Made by a program: the position numbers and the translations under genes. From Marinimicrobium sp050113635 (GTDB lineage: Bacteria; Pseudomonadota; Gammaproteobacteria; Pseudomonadales; Cellvibrionaceae), in NCBI RefSeq assembly GCF_050113635.1, contig NZ_JBNJLT010000004.1, positions 186,001 through 250,000 on the forward strand: a stretch of DNA of 64,000 nucleotides. Reading direction: 5' to 3'. Shown here piece by piece: positions 27,126-34,539 of this stretch. The first letter of the stretch is position 1. Each line of letters begins with the position of its first letter. Below the pieces are notes generated by a model. That model ran no database searches. It was not told the DNA's origin and worked only from the letters and a program-made list of their open reading frames with translations.

Positions 27126-27311
27126 TTGCTACAACTGGTGGCGAGCCCATCAATTCAACGACGGGGTGCCATTACATCTTCACTAAGCGATGATTCAGCT
27201 GTGGAGTTATACCGGAAGAATTATTTTGAGTATATCTACATGATTATTTCCTCGCTAAGTCAAATGAAAAACTTAATTGATCTGAAAAATAGTTGCTTTG
27301 CTAAAAAGTAG
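27126..27311 (+). pseudogene. Decayed C-terminal fragment of a SapC-like gene
   Basis: The frame encodes about 60 residues; its last part reads SSLSQMKNLIDLKN. This aligns without gaps over 36 residues to the C-terminus of the SapC protein at 22738 (SMSNFEKLIDWKN), with shared L-S, Y, S-x-S and LID-x-KN positions. The rest of the family length is missing. Many relatives of this locus carry two sapC genes, so this looks like the remains of the second. It is followed by a terminator. Confidence 0.55.
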
Positions 27312-27323
27312 CTTTGTCGAATA

Positions 27324-27356
27324 GTACAGGGCTCTGCTAGAGCCCTGTACTTCTGA
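27324..27356. terminator. Bidirectional terminator ending the halogenase locus
   Basis: Twelve-base perfect stem (27324-27335 and 27339-27350) with a three-base loop, placed between convergent transcription units. The T-rich tail is short on both sides. Confidence 0.7.
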
Positions 27357-27653
27357 TCAGTCCGTTAAATAAACTCTCCAGTTTTCACAGTTGCCCTCGG
27401 CGAAATAACCATCTTCTTGAGGGTAGAATGTGCATGTAGGGCTGTAGTAAGGCTGGCTGGGGTTCTGAGTACGTACGCCAACTACATAAGTGCCATAGGA
27501 AGGGCAGGTAATTGTGTATTCGTCATAGCGATACCCTGGCCCTCCCGCCCCATACGTTTTATTGAATTCACAATCGTTGTAGTCATTGCCAATGATTGGA
27601 TCCCCGTACTCCGCCACCTTGACATACGCGTGTGCGGCCATTGAAAAAAGCAT
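27357..27653 (-). CDS. Small secreted Cys-containing protein, signal peptide frameshifted
   Basis: 98 residues as an open frame, beginning within a signal sequence (MLFSMAAHA). A better start lies at 27688 (ATGATGAGG) with ribosome site AAGGAG, but that frame stops after MMRKSLILGFL. Adding one base to the six-base homopolymer at 27657-27662 would join them into a complete signal peptide, MMRKSLILGFFVMLFSMAAHA. So the gene has a one-base deletion, a sequencing error, or slippage control. The mature part has four Cys and a C-x3-GT-x-V ... C-x3-P-x-EDG-x4-G-x-C pattern shared with the protein at 33707. Function unknown. Confidence 0.6.
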   Translation of the reverse strand: MLFSMAAHAYVKVAEYGDPIIGNDYNDCEFNKTYGAGGPGYRYDEYTITCPSYGTYVVGVRTQNPSQPYYSPTCTFYPQEDGYFAEGNCENWRVYLTD

Positions 27654-27792
27654 TACAAAAAACCTAAAATTAAGCTTTTCCTCATCATTCTATCTCCTTA
27701 AAGCATTAGTCATTGAATGCCTGGCGTCCTGCCTCGTCCCTTATGGTGAAAGGATGACCAGCCTAGGCAAGGCTTGTCACGATACTCCTCCG

Positions 27793-28521
27793 TTACTGGT
27801 TAGCTGATGGAAGGTTAAAAAGAGAAGAGTCACCTTCCTCGGATAAATATATGACCAACTCTCCCCTGTTGTGGTCGTAAAAGTAGGTGGATAAAAATGA
27901 AGAGTCTGATTCACTGTAAATACTTTCTGCAGATTTTGTGAAATCATCGAATAGCTTATTATTAGATCCATCGCCATTATCCGCCACAACAATTTGGCAG
28001 TTTTTCGATCTACAATTAACATTAAGTGGCGTCACGTTGGATAACGAATTTTCTGCTCCCTCGATTATTCCCATAATCATTGTTCTTTGCTCCTGAGCCC
28101 AATCGTAATCAATAGGCTCTTTTTGATACTGGTCGCTAACGATCTCGGAAGGTGATTGATGCTTGGAATTTTCTAAAAATTCTCTGAATATAGAGATCTT
28201 TTTCTCTTGATATTTCCATATTTCTCTTTGTGAAAATTCCTGAAAGGATCTGATTTCTGGATATTCTCTAGCCTGGATGTTTGTTGATTTTTCTTTGTTG
28301 TGATTTTCTTTTCCTCTCCTGTATTTTTCTAGCTCCTGTTGATAAACGCCGTAGTCATTCGTTGCTGAACTGCTTGGTGGTGATATGGCAGAACACTCTC
28401 TAGAAAATCTCTCATGACCTTTCAGAGTAGGGGTTGGTGAAAAACTGTCGACTTCGTAGCCAACTAGAGCCCCTAGCGAGGCTGAGAGTATTACTGCCAA
28501 CAATGTTCCTCTGTTGTCCAT
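27793..28521 (-). CDS. Membrane-anchored protein of unknown function (IDYDWA/CxSxxCQIV family, copy 1)
   Basis: 242 residues from ATG at 28521, which has AAGGTG six bases upstream; the frame extends further but without a start signal. One N-terminal hydrophobic helix (TLLAVILSASLGALVGY) anchors a periplasmic part with a charged helical middle and a small C-terminal domain. IDYDWA and CRSKNCQIVV are both also seen in the protein at 32857 (IDYDWA, CKSTACQIVI), which makes the two paralogues. The pair of Cys could form a disulphide. It is followed by the small secreted gene at 27357 in the same order as copy 2. No known family recognised. Confidence 0.65.
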   Translation of the reverse strand: MDNRGTLLAVILSASLGALVGYEVDSFSPTPTLKGHERFSRECSAISPPSSSATNDYGVYQQELEKYRRGKENHNKEKSTNIQAREYPEIRSFQEFSQREIWKYQEKKISIFREFLENSKHQSPSEIVSDQYQKEPIDYDWAQEQRTMIMGIIEGAENSLSNVTPLNVNCRSKNCQIVVADNGDGSNNKLFDDFTKSAESIYSESDSSFLSTYFYDHNRGELVIYLSEEGDSSLFNLPSANQ

Positions 28522-28721
28522 GTAACACCTTCTAAATCTTCGGTTATTTGTTTTTATGTTAAGGTCGACTTGAATATAACAACAAAATGGACGCCTCGCT
28601 ATAATACGAAGCGCCACTAGTAAATCGTTTTTGAATTAGAGGGAGAATGGTTATGACAGGAGAGCCCACGATGTAGATGTTATGTGGGGAACCAGTGGCG
28701 GACTGTGCAGCTGAATTTGAC

Positions 28722-28910
28722 TTAAAGTGACACTGCCTTCCTCACCCCGCAGCGCTCACACTCATAACTGGTGACCAGCTTCCCTTGTTTTACATCAAAC
28801 TTCCGCTCCGTGATGACCTTCCATTTATGGAAGCCACTACGGCAGAGGGTTTTGCCTTTGTGCTTTTCTTTGGCGCTGGGGCGCTTGAACGGAACGATAT
28901 TATCCTTCAT
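28722..28910 (-). CDS. Small conserved protein with zinc-ribbon-like Cys motif
   Basis: 62 residues, starting MKDNIVPFKRP with a GGAG ribosome site. It has a C-x3-FHKW segment and a C-terminal CERCG. Short proteins with this layout (VPFKRPS ... LCRxGFHKW ... CxRCG) are conserved in Pseudomonas and relatives without known function. Cys and His spacing suggests one metal site. It stands alone, upstream of and on the same strand as copy 1 of the anchored protein. Confidence 0.7.
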   Translation of the reverse strand: MKDNIVPFKRPSAKEKHKGKTLCRSGFHKWKVITERKFDVKQGKLVTSYECERCGVRKAVSL

Positions 28911-29432
28911 AGGGGCTACTCCAGGTTGGCGACGGGTTTCATTGTAAGAGCTCGGAACCCGTTAAATCTATAAATATTGGAGGCCAGGCGGGTCTTAGCG
29001 GCATCTTCGAGGATCCTGGTCTACAATAACGTTAACGGCCAGTGGATGAGCGGCCCAATGCGACTCAAATCGCGGAAATGAGTGTTTTTGAAGTGAAAAC
29101 GTTTGCAAAAACATTAAATTTTGAGAATTTTTTGAAATATATAAGTTATTTTTAACTTCAAATAAGAATAAAAAGCATGCCTTTTACCCCCCATTTGGAT
29201 AATTGCGGGGAAAATGATTCTTACGCCTATGAAAATAGATATCACAAAAATAAAATTTAATTGATATTTTATTTCACGGTTGCTATGTTCGAAACTGTGC
29301 ACTCGCCTTGTGTGGGGTACATACCCACTGGAAGGGTGCTGTGTGGATGTTTCTGACAAGGTTGTCAGGAGATTTCGCCGGACAGAACACTATAACTACC
29401 GAACAGATATTGCCATTAGGGGATTTAACATC
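28911..29432. other. 522-base divergent intergenic region before the second TonB receptor
   Basis: No gene is seen. The right half is strongly AT-rich. It holds a LacI-type operator at 29094-29107 and an AAGTTA-TTTT-TAACTT hairpin around 29143-29158. An upstream open extension of the receptor frame (from 29280) lacks signal-peptide character and is more likely untranslated leader. Confidence 0.6.
29094..29107. promoter_or_regulatory. LacI/GalR-family operator-like dyad
   Basis: TGAAAACGTTTGCA fits the LacI-family pattern TGNNANCGNTNNCA at every fixed position. It lies about 340 bases upstream of the second receptor. No LacI-type gene is in the window, so the regulator would be elsewhere. Confidence 0.55.
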
Positions 29433-32400
29433 ATGCAAACCGTGTTCAATAGAAAGCTGCTCAGCCTGGCTGTGTGCGGTGTAATGACGGCTGCTGTTCA
29501 GCCTGCCCTCTCGCAAGAAGAGCCAGTTTTAATGGAAGAAATAGTCGTACGTGGAATGCGTTCGAGTGTCCAAACCGCTCAAGATATTAAGAGAGATGCT
29601 GACACCGTTATGGATGCCATCTCTGCGACTGATATCGGTGCTTTGCCTGATAAAAGCGTGACAGAAGCTCTGCAGCGTGTGCCGGGCGTGACCATTGAGC
29701 GATTTGCTGCCTCCGATGACCCTAACCATTATGCAGATGAGGGCACTGGGGTTTTGGTGCGAGGCTTAGACCGTGTGCGTAGTGAAATCAATGGTCGTGA
29801 CTCATTTAGTGCCAACCCTAATGGTGGATTGAATTTTGAAGATATTTCACCAGAGCTTTTGGGTTCCGTGGAAGTGATCAAGAACCAGACGGCAGATATG
29901 GTTTCTGGAGGGATCGCGGGTACCGTCAACTTAGTGACACGTAAACCGTTTGATACAGACGGACGTATGATCGGGGGCACCCTCAAGGGTAACTACGGAG
30001 ATTTCCGTGAAGAGTGGAGCCCTTCAGTTTCGGGTCTTTTCAGTGATGTCTGGGAAACAGATGTTGGTGATTTTGGGTTTTTGATTTCCGCCTCTCACTC
30101 TGATCTCCGCACTCGTGGCGATGGTATTGGTGTCGCCAACTTTTATTCTCGGAGTGATGAACATATTCATGTCGGAGCCGCTTGGGATCCTAATGCGATT
30201 GCAGGTACAGCGCCGGAGTCTCCTGTTGAGGGCCCTGCAGTTTTCACAGGCCAACCTTCTGGAGTTAGGTACTATACACCAGGGCAATATTCCCTTAGGA
30301 CAGCGGAAAATGACCGCGAGCGTAGCGGTTTCGCGACATCATTCCAATGGCGTAGCCCGGATGACAGTATAGAGACTACTTTGGAGTATGTACGCTCTGA
30401 TGCATCGCTGGAGTGGCGTGAAAACGTCATCGGCCCCCAGGCGCAGGGTTTTGCTTGGGAACAATGGACAAACTCGTCAGTGTTGACTGCTGACGAAGCT
30501 CCGGAGGGGATGGGTCCGACCTGGGATGACAATAATATGTTCACCAGTGGCGTGCTTCGTTTTGGGGCGGAGATGCCCATGCACTTATCCACCCGATATA
30601 ACGAGACTGAAACAACTGTTGAAGACCTTTCATTTAACGTTTCGTGGCAAGCTACTGATCGTTTGACAGTAGATTTTGATGTGCAACGGGTTGAGTCTAC
30701 TGAGACTATGGCGAACAATGGTATTAACGCCCGAGCTCAGCCCTCTGTATCCGATGTTTATCTTGACCTCCGAGGTAGCACACCGTACATCGAATTCTTG
30801 AATGATCGTCTTTTTGAGCCGGATTATACCCCTAACTGGGATGGGCCTCGCCCAGATGTTTTTCTCGGAACCGCTTTGGATACTGCCATTGACTCCGACG
30901 CTTCTATGGATGCTGTGAAGTTGGACTTCTCCTACGATTTGGAGGGCAACTGGGCAAGATCTCTGAAGTTCGGTGTGTACCACTCTGAGAAAGATCTGAC
31001 AGTTCGAGACACTGAATATTCAAACTGGGGTGCTGTCAATACGCCATGGTCTACAGAGCTTTCCATAAATGGCGACTACAATGCTATTCCGGACGAATTT
31101 GAACGGCAATCATGGGATGATTTTTATCAAAGTAAAGGTGCGCTTGGTGGCCGTGACGACTTCTTGTTTATTAACATGAGCGCGGCGGAGAATTTTGCTG
31201 ATTTTATGCGCCGTGCGTGTGATGAAGGATTTAATACCGCTCCCTATGGTGAGACCAACCCTGGCGGCGCATCCGATGTAGGTCAAAGTAATCCTAACTG
31301 CTACCAGGCGATGGAGGATATGGGAGGGCGAGTTGCGCCGGGAAGCCCGTTTGCCCCACATGATATTACTTCGACTAACGAACAGCGTGCTGAAGCCTAT
31401 GTTCGTTTTGATTTTGGCGACGATACGTTGAGCATGCCGTACCGTGGCAACATTGGCTTGCGCTATGTCAATTACCAGCTGGAATCTACTGGTTATACAG
31501 TAATGCCGAATGTTGGAGGCGACGTAGCAGAGTTCTTGAGCCAGGACTTGGTTGATTTTGCGGACGGTCTTGGAGAAGTCACTACTGTGGATGGAACAGA
31601 TTATAGTACGGTACTCCCGAGCCTGAACCTAGCTTTGAATGTAACAGATGATGTAATCGTTCGGTTTGGTGCGTCGAAAAGCTTGTACTATCCGAATCTT
31701 CGAGATACGCGTAATTCTCGAATCGTTAACCTGAACTACAGCATTATTGAAGATGATGATACAGGGGATAGGGAGCTTGTACCGGGAAGCCTGGGGATCA
31801 ACGGTACCGCTCGCAATCCTTTCCTTGAGCCAGAAGAAGCAATCAATCTCGACCTTAGTACAGAGTGGTACTTTTCTGATGCGGGGTCCTTATCCTTAGC
31901 TTTGTTCTACAAAGATATTGATAATTTGTTCCGTGAGCGCCCATTTATTGCTGAAGTGACAAATCCTCGCAGCAACGTGACGCAAGAGGTGTCGTTCAAC
32001 GGTCCCGCCAATGATGGGTCGGGATCTATCCGTGGCTTCGAAGTTTCGTATAATCAGTTTTTTGATATGTTGCCCGGAGCCTGGAGTGGTTTAGGTGTTC
32101 AGCTAAACTATACTTATATTGATCAAAACGACCTTAACGATCCAATGAGTGATGATCAATTTGGTTCTGTGCGTTTCGATACAAACGGTGATCCAATCAA
32201 CGATAACAGAAACAGTTTCAGAGCGTTTACGGACCTTCCGTTGCCCGGTTATTCGGATGAAAACTACAACGTTGTTGGGATGTACGAGTATGGTCGTATT
32301 AGTGCTCGATTAGCTTATACCTGGCGCTCGGACTATCTTGTAACACGTCGGGATTCTAATGAGTTTGCACCTGTTTATGCGAAAGCCAATGGCTTTATGG

Positions 32401-32576
32401 ATGGGTCGATCTACTTTAATATAACCGACAACGTTAAAGTTGGTTTTGAAGCAAGTAACATTCTTAATAGCACTACGGAGACGCAGGTGCAGTTTGACCA
32501 AGCAGGAACGCGTACGGATGCTCTTAATTTCCGGACAGACCGTCGTTATGCATTAAGTCTTCGAGCTAGCTTCTAG
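29433..32576 (+). CDS. TonB-dependent receptor, large TIGR01782 type
   Basis: 1047 residues from ATG at 29433, chosen because the signal peptide (RKLLSLAVCGVMTAAVQPALS) starts there. The TonB box area is MEEIVVRGMRSSVQ, then the plug with GALPDKSVTEALQRVPGV and VLVRGLDRVRSEINGR, and a barrel ending RYALSLRASF with terminal Phe. It belongs to the same broad family as the receptor at 19571 but differs through the plug, so ligands probably differ. A LacI-type operator upstream suggests sugar-responsive control. On both sides lie paralogous anchored/secreted protein pairs. Confidence 0.93.
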   Translation: MQTVFNRKLLSLAVCGVMTAAVQPALSQEEPVLMEEIVVRGMRSSVQTAQDIKRDADTVMDAISATDIGALPDKSVTEALQRVPGVTIERFAASDDPNHYADEGTGVLVRGLDRVRSEINGRDSFSANPNGGLNFEDISPELLGSVEVIKNQTADMVSGGIAGTVNLVTRKPFDTDGRMIGGTLKGNYGDFREEWSPSVSGLFSDVWETDVGDFGFLISASHSDLRTRGDGIGVANFYSRSDEHIHVGAAWDPNAIAGTAPESPVEGPAVFTGQPSGVRYYTPGQYSLRTAENDRERSGFATSFQWRSPDDSIETTLEYVRSDASLEWRENVIGPQAQGFAWEQWTNSSVLTADEAPEGMGPTWDDNNMFTSGVLRFGAEMPMHLSTRYNETETTVEDLSFNVSWQATDRLTVDFDVQRVESTETMANNGINARAQPSVSDVYLDLRGSTPYIEFLNDRLFEPDYTPNWDGPRPDVFLGTALDTAIDSDASMDAVKLDFSYDLEGNWARSLKFGVYHSEKDLTVRDTEYSNWGAVNTPWSTELSINGDYNAIPDEFERQSWDDFYQSKGALGGRDDFLFINMSAAENFADFMRRACDEGFNTAPYGETNPGGASDVGQSNPNCYQAMEDMGGRVAPGSPFAPHDITSTNEQRAEAYVRFDFGDDTLSMPYRGNIGLRYVNYQLESTGYTVMPNVGGDVAEFLSQDLVDFADGLGEVTTVDGTDYSTVLPSLNLALNVTDDVIVRFGASKSLYYPNLRDTRNSRIVNLNYSIIEDDDTGDRELVPGSLGINGTARNPFLEPEEAINLDLSTEWYFSDAGSLSLALFYKDIDNLFRERPFIAEVTNPRSNVTQEVSFNGPANDGSGSIRGFEVSYNQFFDMLPGAWSGLGVQLNYTYIDQNDLNDPMSDDQFGSVRFDTNGDPINDNRNSFRAFTDLPLPGYSDENYNVVGMYEYGRISARLAYTWRSDYLVTRRDSNEFAPVYAKANGFMDGSIYFNITDNVKVGFEASNILNSTTETQVQFDQAGTRTDALNFRTDRRYALSLRASF

Positions 32577-32596
32577 GAAAATTGTATTTATCTTTT

Positions 32597-32634
32597 AAAA
32601 GCGTACCACTGTACAGTGGTACGCAATTTTTATT
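32597..32634 (+). terminator. Rho-independent terminator after second TonB receptor
   Basis: A 24-base perfect palindrome at 32601-32624 (arms GCGTACCACTGT and ACAGTGGTACGC) with A-run before and T-run after. It probably works in both directions. Confidence 0.85.
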
Positions 32635-32856
32635 CACTCCGGATTTAGTTAAGGGTTTAAGTTATTCCGAACAAGCATTAAGTATGCTGGTCGACTTGTC
32701 TATAAAGACACCTATAAGAAAATTAATATCTTGTTATATAAAATAACGTTTCAGAAACCTGAATAGTAGAAATTTCAACTGTAAAGTCTCATTAGATAGA
32801 ACCAATTTTCAGTGCAGAATCCTCTTCACTATCGTTTGATGGAAGGATCCAATAAT

Positions 32857-33570
32857 ATGAAAAACATTGTATTTTTACTCTCGGTTTCAATTGCTGCCGT
32901 TGGTGGCTATTGGGTTGGTAAGAGTAGCCATAATGGCTCGCCCAGAACCGAAGCTCGTCAGGTGATAGTTGACGAACTATCTAGTGCCCCTGACTCTGCT
33001 AGCCCCTCTCATCCTGTTGCTAAGAAATTCATAAACCAAGCGTCTGATATTAAAAACACCTACGGGAATTGTAAGGCCTCTGGCGATGAACTTTGTTCTC
33101 ATGAGCGGGTTGATGTGGCCGTTTCCTCAGAGCAGTCAACGCAAGAGAAAATTGATGCTATTAAAGAAGATTACGAATTCAGGCGGCGTTCTGATTTATT
33201 CACTAGCTGGGTTCTTGAAGAAACCAAGAATAACTTTCAATTTGACATTGGTCATGAAGTTAACGAACGATTTTCCGTGGAAGAGATTGACTATGACTGG
33301 GCATACGATGCGGAAGGGTCTCTGCAATCAATGTTTACACAAGAACAAGATCTGTCAGGCGTTGCTATGAAGTCTACGGTATGTAAATCAACTGCGTGCC
33401 AAATAGTTATTGGCGTAGTAGATGTTGACCACGCTAGCGATAGCGCCGATTTAGTTATCAAAACGTTGAGTGAGACTGGGTTTTCACACATTGTTGTCGA
33501 TAACCAGATTGATAAGGGAGAAACAACTTTTTATGTATCAAGAAGCGAGAAGGGATTTGAGTTAAATTGA
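32857..33570 (+). CDS. Membrane-anchored protein of unknown function (IDYDWA/CxSxxCQIV family, copy 2)
   Basis: 237 residues from ATG at 32857, which has GGAAGGA upstream; the frame opens earlier at 32812. One N-terminal helix (NIVFLLSVSIAAVGGYWVG) and a periplasmic part with charged helical centre. IDYDWA and CKSTACQIVI match the protein at 27793. Two further Cys occur upstream (NCKASGDELCSH), absent from copy 1. The next gene encodes a secreted Cys protein, repeating the copy 1 order. Function unknown; a role at the envelope with the receptor is inference from position. Confidence 0.65.
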   Translation: MKNIVFLLSVSIAAVGGYWVGKSSHNGSPRTEARQVIVDELSSAPDSASPSHPVAKKFINQASDIKNTYGNCKASGDELCSHERVDVAVSSEQSTQEKIDAIKEDYEFRRRSDLFTSWVLEETKNNFQFDIGHEVNERFSVEEIDYDWAYDAEGSLQSMFTQEQDLSGVAMKSTVCKSTACQIVIGVVDVDHASDSADLVIKTLSETGFSHIVVDNQIDKGETTFYVSRSEKGFELN

Positions 33571-33595
33571 TGTTTCCTATGCGATTAACTCAAGT

Positions 33596-33615
33596 ATCTG
33601 ATTGTACAATCAGAT
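33596..33615. repeat. Perfect 20-base palindrome
   Basis: Arms ATCTGATTGT / ACAATCAGAT with no loop, between the anchored and secreted protein genes. It lacks a T-run, so it may be an operator or RNA-processing site. Confidence 0.5.
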
Positions 33616-33706
33616 TACATCGATGGGGTGTAAGAGTGACATCATGGATATCGCTCAAGTGCCTCACATAATAATGTTGTTGATTAAATGAAAGGAGCGT
33701 TATGTT

Positions 33707-34237
33707 ATGAAAATACAAAAAATTCTAAGCATTATTATTTTAGGATTTATTGCCTTTGTGGGTGTTCATGTGAATGCGGAGGCGGTGCCGGTTTCTTGCA
33801 GTTGGTCCGTTATCAGTTCATATGGCCCACCTGACAATTCGTGGCGAGATATTGTACGCGAATGCAAGGAAACCGATGGAACTTTGGTCGCCACTCAAAC
33901 TTTTCGCGGGTACTCGAATGGCAATGTAGAAAATTGTTCGATATTGCCAGAAGACGGCATTACATACACAGGAGCTTGTATGACCGCCGAGTTTTTTAGA
34001 GAGGAGTTGAATGGCGGCGGGAATGGCGGCGGGAATAGTAGCCAATGTACAACACCTGGAATGCGGGTGCAGGGAGGGTGTGCAAATAGCTATGATTCAA
34101 GTATGTTGACCGACCCCGTTATTCTTGGTCGTTGTGGTTCTGGTTGCAGCCTGAGATTTGAAACATTAGGCTGGACCGAGGCATGTCCGTTTGTAGGCCA
34201 TAATCGCAGTCCGGAGTATGGGCTTTTTTGTAAGTAG
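33707..34237 (+). CDS. Secreted Cys-rich protein of unknown function
   Basis: 176 residues; AAGGAG lies ten bases upstream of ATG 33707. Signal peptide to HVNA. The first mature half has C-x4-GT-x-V and C-x3-P-EDG-x4-G-x-C, matching the small protein at 27357. A Gly/Asn linker (NGGGNGGGNSS) joins a second Cys-rich half (CTTPGMRV, GRCGSGCSLRF, EACPFVGH, LFCK) that copy 1 lacks. In total about ten Cys, suggesting a disulphide-rich extracellular or periplasmic protein. No family recognised. Confidence 0.6.
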   Translation: MKIQKILSIIILGFIAFVGVHVNAEAVPVSCSWSVISSYGPPDNSWRDIVRECKETDGTLVATQTFRGYSNGNVENCSILPEDGITYTGACMTAEFFREELNGGGNGGGNSSQCTTPGMRVQGGCANSYDSSMLTDPVILGRCGSGCSLRFETLGWTEACPFVGHNRSPEYGLFCK

Positions 34238-34362
34238 CGCTTAAGTCTACGCCTGAATTTCGGTAGTGGACCATTACCGCGAGCGAGGTGGTGCACACTG
34301 AAAGCGCTGCCTCGTTCTCTGATTTCTGGAAGCCTGGCTGACAAAGAATAATCTAGCTCCCC

Positions 34363-34527
34363 TTGGCAGAGGAACTGCTGGCCGGTTACGGCGTGTTCCC
34401 GCCGTTGCGTCCGAACGAAGCGAAAGTCAAGGGCAGCTCTCAAGCCGATCTTTACCAGCTATCGGAATTTATTCGCCGGTGTGGACTAAACTTTAAAAAG
34501 CATGAAGAGCTGCTGGCTTCGTTATAG
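34363..34527 (+). pseudogene. Remnant coding fragment before the GH20 gene
   Basis: The 34238-34539 gap holds no complete gene. A 54-codon open frame (AEELLAGYGVFPPLRPNEAKV ... FKKHEELLASL, shown in parts) has protein-like composition and higher GC than the genes to its left, but no start signal and an in-frame stop just before it. It looks like the C-terminal end of a lost gene. I do not recognise the family. Confidence 0.35.
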
Positions 34528-34539
34528 CGGTTACAGGCG

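Noticed and set aside
29280..29432. N-terminal extension of the second TonB receptor
   Set aside because: The extra 51 residues come before a complete signal peptide and lack hydrophobic or conserved features; the ATG at 29433 is a better start.
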